The notes under the pieces were generated by a model that worked only from the letters and a program-made list of their open reading frames with translations, did no database searches and was not told the origin of the DNA. 8,097 bases of DNA, from contig CAMOXX010000120.1 of assembly GCA_946629475.1 (NCBI GenBank), forward strand, positions 1 to 8,097, given 5' to 3'. Both the position numbers and the translations under genes were made by a program. Shown in pieces: positions 6,200 through 8,097 of the stretch (within the stretch, counting starts at the first letter, position 1; each line of letters starts with the position of its first letter). This DNA comes from an uncultured Blautia sp. Lineage in GTDB: Bacteria; Bacillota; Clostridia; Lachnospirales; Lachnospiraceae.

Positions 6200-8097
6200 A
6201 TGGCAGAGAAAAAGAGCAAGGTTGAGGAGCCAAAAGAAAAAGCCGTTGAAAAAATGGCAGAGGAAAAAACAGTTGTTGCTGAGAATGCTGCAGTGACAGA
6301 ACCGGAAAAAGCTCCGGCAGAAAAGAAGACCGTAAAGAAGGCGGCTGCGGAAAAGAAGACTGCAAAGAAGGCGCCGGCTGAAAAGAAGGCTGTAAAGAAA
6401 GCGCCGGCAGAAAAGAAAACCGTGAAGAAAGCGGCTGAAGAAAAGAAGACCGTGAAGAAGGCTGCTGAAGAAAAGAAGACCGTGAAGAAAGCCGCCGGAG
6501 AGAAGAAGACTGCTAAGAAAGCCGCTGAAAAAACAGCAGCAGCTCCGGAAGTAAAAGCAGAAACTCCCGAAGTAAAAGTCGAAGCTCCGGAAGTAAAGGC
6601 GGAAGCTCCGGAAGTGAAAGTGGAAGTACAGGAAGCGCCGCAGCTTCCGCAGCCGAGAAGGAGCATCGCGTTTATCGGATCCGAGTGCTATCCCTTTGTG
6701 AAAACGGGAGGACTGGGAGACGTGATGTACGCGCTTCCGAAAGCGCTGATCGCCCAGAACTGCGATGTGAAGGTGATCCTTCCCAGATACAAATGCATTC
6801 CGCAGAAGTATCAGGAGAAGATGGTCTTCCGCGGTTCCTTTGAGATGAATCTGTGTGAAGACGGCCGTTCCTTCTATGTGGGAATTATGGAATATGTCTG
6901 GGATGGCGTTGTCTATGACTTTATCGACAATGAGGAATTCTTCAGCTTCGGCAACCCCTATACCAATCTGATTGACGATATCCCGAAGTACTGCTATTTC
7001 GGGAAAGCGGCACTGGCTGCCCTGAACTATATGGACTGGATCCCGGATGTGATTCACTGCCACGACTGGCAGGCCGGTCTCGTTCCGGTCTATCTGAGAA
7101 CCCTGTTCCAGGATACACCGGTCGGACGTTCAAAAGTGATGATGACGATTCATAACCTCCGCTTCCAGGGCGTGTACAATATTCCGACGATCCGTTACTG
7201 GTCAGGACTTCCGGACTATGTGTTCAACAAGGATGCTCTGAAGACCGGATTTGAAGACGCGAATATGCTGAAAGGCGCTCTGACCTACGTGAATATGATC
7301 ACGACCGTCAGCGGCACTTATGCCAGTGAGATCCAGACACCGTATTACGGAGAGACTCTTGACGCGCATCTCAGATATCACTCCGGCAAACTGCGCGGCA
7401 TTGTGAACGGGATTGATTACGATATGTGGGATCCGTCGAAGGATGAACTTCTGGCGGCTCCGTATGACCTGTCAAACGTGCTCGAAAAGAAGAAGGAGAA
7501 CAAGCGCGTCCTTCAGGAGGAACTCGGGCTTGAGGTGGATGACGGGAAATACATCATCGGCCTGATCTCCCGGCTGACCAACCAGAAAGGTCTGGATCTG
7601 GTAAATGCGATTATTCCGCAGCTGATTGACGGCCACACTCAGATCGTGGTCCTGGGAACCGGCGATCCGGAGTATGAAGATTCCTTCCGCTATTATGAAA
7701 ATGCCTATAAGGGAAGCATCTGCTCCAATATTATGTACGACGAAGGAAGGGCTCACAAGATTTATGCCGGAGCTGACGCACTGCTGGTTCCGTCACAGTT
7801 CGAGCCGTGCGGTCTGACACAGCTGATCGCGATGCACTACGGTACGGTTCCTATCGTGAGAGAGACCGGTGGACTGAAAGATACGGTTCAGCCTTACAAT
7901 CAGTATTCCAACGAAGGCAACGGCTTTACGTTTGACCGCTATGACGCGGGCCTTCTGCTGGACGCGATTAACCGCTCGAAGACACTGTTCTTCACAAACC
8001 GCTGGTGCTGGGATGAGATGGTTCAGCGTGATATGGCCAAGGATGTCTCCTGGGAACACTCCGCGAAACTGTACCGCAATCTGTATCTGGAACTGAC
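6200..8097 (+). CDS. glgA: Glycogen (starch) synthase GlgA, GT5, with repetitive Ala/Lys-rich N-terminal extension; cut at right edge
   Basis: GlgA transfers glucose from ADP-glucose to the growing alpha-1,4-glucan chain in the cytoplasm. The first ~154 of 632 visible residues are a low-complexity extension (two repeat blocks annotated separately). The GT5 enzyme starts near residue 155 with IAFIGSECYPFVKTGGLGDV, where KTGGL (168-172) is the ADP-glucose loop. Further landmarks are HCHDWQAGL (286 onward), TIHNLRFQGVY, IQTPYYGETLD, KLRGIVNGIDYDMWDP, ISRLTNQKG (456-464, with Arg458 and Lys463), and EPCGLTQL (535-542) followed by GTVPIVRETGGLKDTV. All expected catalytic motifs look intact. The GT5 part already spans ~478 residues, about the family's usual full length, and the WEHSAKLYRNLY segment is near the normal C-terminus, so only a few codons are missing. 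AGAGGTG at 6189-6195 supports the ATG at 6200. Confidence 0.94.
   Translation, partial: MAEKKSKVEEPKEKAVEKMAEEKTVVAENAAVTEPEKAPAEKKTVKKAAAEKKTAKKAPAEKKAVKKAPAEKKTVKKAAEEKKTVKKAAEEKKTVKKAAGEKKTAKKAAEKTAAAPEVKAETPEVKVEAPEVKAEAPEVKVEVQEAPQLPQPRRSIAFIGSECYPFVKTGGLGDVMYALPKALIAQNCDVKVILPRYKCIPQKYQEKMVFRGSFEMNLCEDGRSFYVGIMEYVWDGVVYDFIDNEEFFSFGNPYTNLIDDIPKYCYFGKAALAALNYMDWIPDVIHCHDWQAGLVPVYLRTLFQDTPVGRSKVMMTIHNLRFQGVYNIPTIRYWSGLPDYVFNKDALKTGFEDANMLKGALTYVNMITTVSGTYASEIQTPYYGETLDAHLRYHSGKLRGIVNGIDYDMWDPSKDELLAAPYDLSNVLEKKKENKRVLQEELGLEVDDGKYIIGLISRLTNQKGLDLVNAIIPQLIDGHTQIVVLGTGDPEYEDSFRYYENAYKGSICSNIMYDEGRAHKIYAGADALLVPSQFEPCGLTQLIAMHYGTVPIVRETGGLKDTVQPYNQYSNEGNGFTFDRYDAGLLLDAINRSKTLFFTNRWCWDEMVQRDMAKDVSWEHSAKLYRNLYLEL
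6317..6526 (+). repeat. Seven 30-bp in-frame repeats encoding (A/E/G)EKK(T/A)(V/A)KKA(A/P)
   Basis: Residues 40-109 of GlgA are seven perfect-length 10-residue units: AEKKTVKKAA, AEKKTAKKAP, AEKKAVKKAP, AEKKTVKKAA, EEKKTVKKAA, EEKKTVKKAA and GEKKTAKKAA. Register is never lost, while codons vary between copies (for example GCG/GCT/GCC for Ala, AAG/AAA for Lys), which argues for selection at the protein level, though slipped-strand growth probably made them. Each unit carries four lysines and one or two glutamates, giving a strongly basic, histone-H1-tail-like stretch. Confidence 0.95.
6545..6628 (+). repeat. Four 21-bp in-frame repeats encoding PEVK(A/V)E(A/T/V)
   Basis: Residues 116-143 of GlgA read PEVKAET, PEVKVEA, PEVKAEA, PEVKVEV. 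This proline-spaced, charge-alternating block is less basic than the preceding one and joins it to the catalytic domain through QEAPQLPQPRR. It is likely an extended flexible linker. Confidence 0.93.

Noticed and set aside
6317..6628. Tandem 30-bp and 21-bp repeats as a CRISPR array
   Set aside because: Units are contiguous with no unique spacers, and stay in frame inside a translated gene.
6545..6628. PEVK repeats as a relative of titin's elastic PEVK region
   Set aside because: The match is only in a four-letter motif of a low-complexity linker; length, context and organism give no reason for homology.
6056..7063. Long minus-strand open frames antisense to glgA (335 residues, and 162 residues at 6178-6666) rich in Phe, Leu, Ser
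   Set aside because: They are the complement of the Lys/Ala repeat block, which contains no stop triplets in several frames; the composition is low-complexity, no ribosome binding site is seen, and the plus-strand frame has clear GT5 motifs.

Overview
The window looks like Firmicutes DNA, most likely from a gut Clostridia or Lachnospiraceae-type bacterium. Supporting signs are strong AGGAGG-like ribosome binding sites before nearly every gene, a lipoprotein-type TAXI solute-binding protein with a short Gram-positive style signal peptide, roughly balanced base composition in genes with AT-rich gaps, and a GH31 enzyme and GlgA whose wording resembles proteins of that group. The organism call is an inference from sequence style, not from a search.

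Layout. (1) Positions 1-604, minus strand: the first 201 codons of a GH31 alpha-glycosidase, cut by the left edge. (2) 605-780: an AT-rich divergent intergenic region holding two copies of a promoter-like module, 52 bp apart. (3) 781-5796, plus strand: a tightly spaced four-gene operon encoding an MFS transporter of the OFA/monocarboxylate type, a cytidylate-kinase-like P-loop protein, a TAXI-type TRAP solute-binding lipoprotein, and a fused TRAP permease (DctQ plus DctM parts in one chain). (4) 5814-5963, minus strand: a 49-codon gene with its own good ribosome binding site, resembling the first part of a LexA-type winged helix; it converges on the TRAP operon across a shared hairpin that covers its own stop codon. 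(5) 6200 to the right edge, plus strand: a GT5 glycogen/starch synthase (GlgA), nearly complete, with a ~150-residue N-terminal extension made of seven 10-residue Ala/Lys-rich repeats and four 7-residue PEVK-like repeats.

How the genes may work together. The operon combines two unrelated secondary transport systems, a proton- or exchange-driven MFS carrier and a sodium/proton-driven TRAP system, with a small kinase-like protein between them. Operon structure suggests one physiological job, probably uptake of a small organic anion, but the substrate cannot be read from the sequence. The flanking GH31 and GlgA genes belong to alpha-glucan breakdown and storage and may be unrelated to the transport operon.

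The most unusual signals are the histone-H1-like tail on GlgA, the kinase-like protein whose phosphate-binding loop has lost most of its glycines, the mini winged-helix protein, and the duplicated promoter module. No tRNA, rRNA, insertion sequence or CRISPR array was seen.
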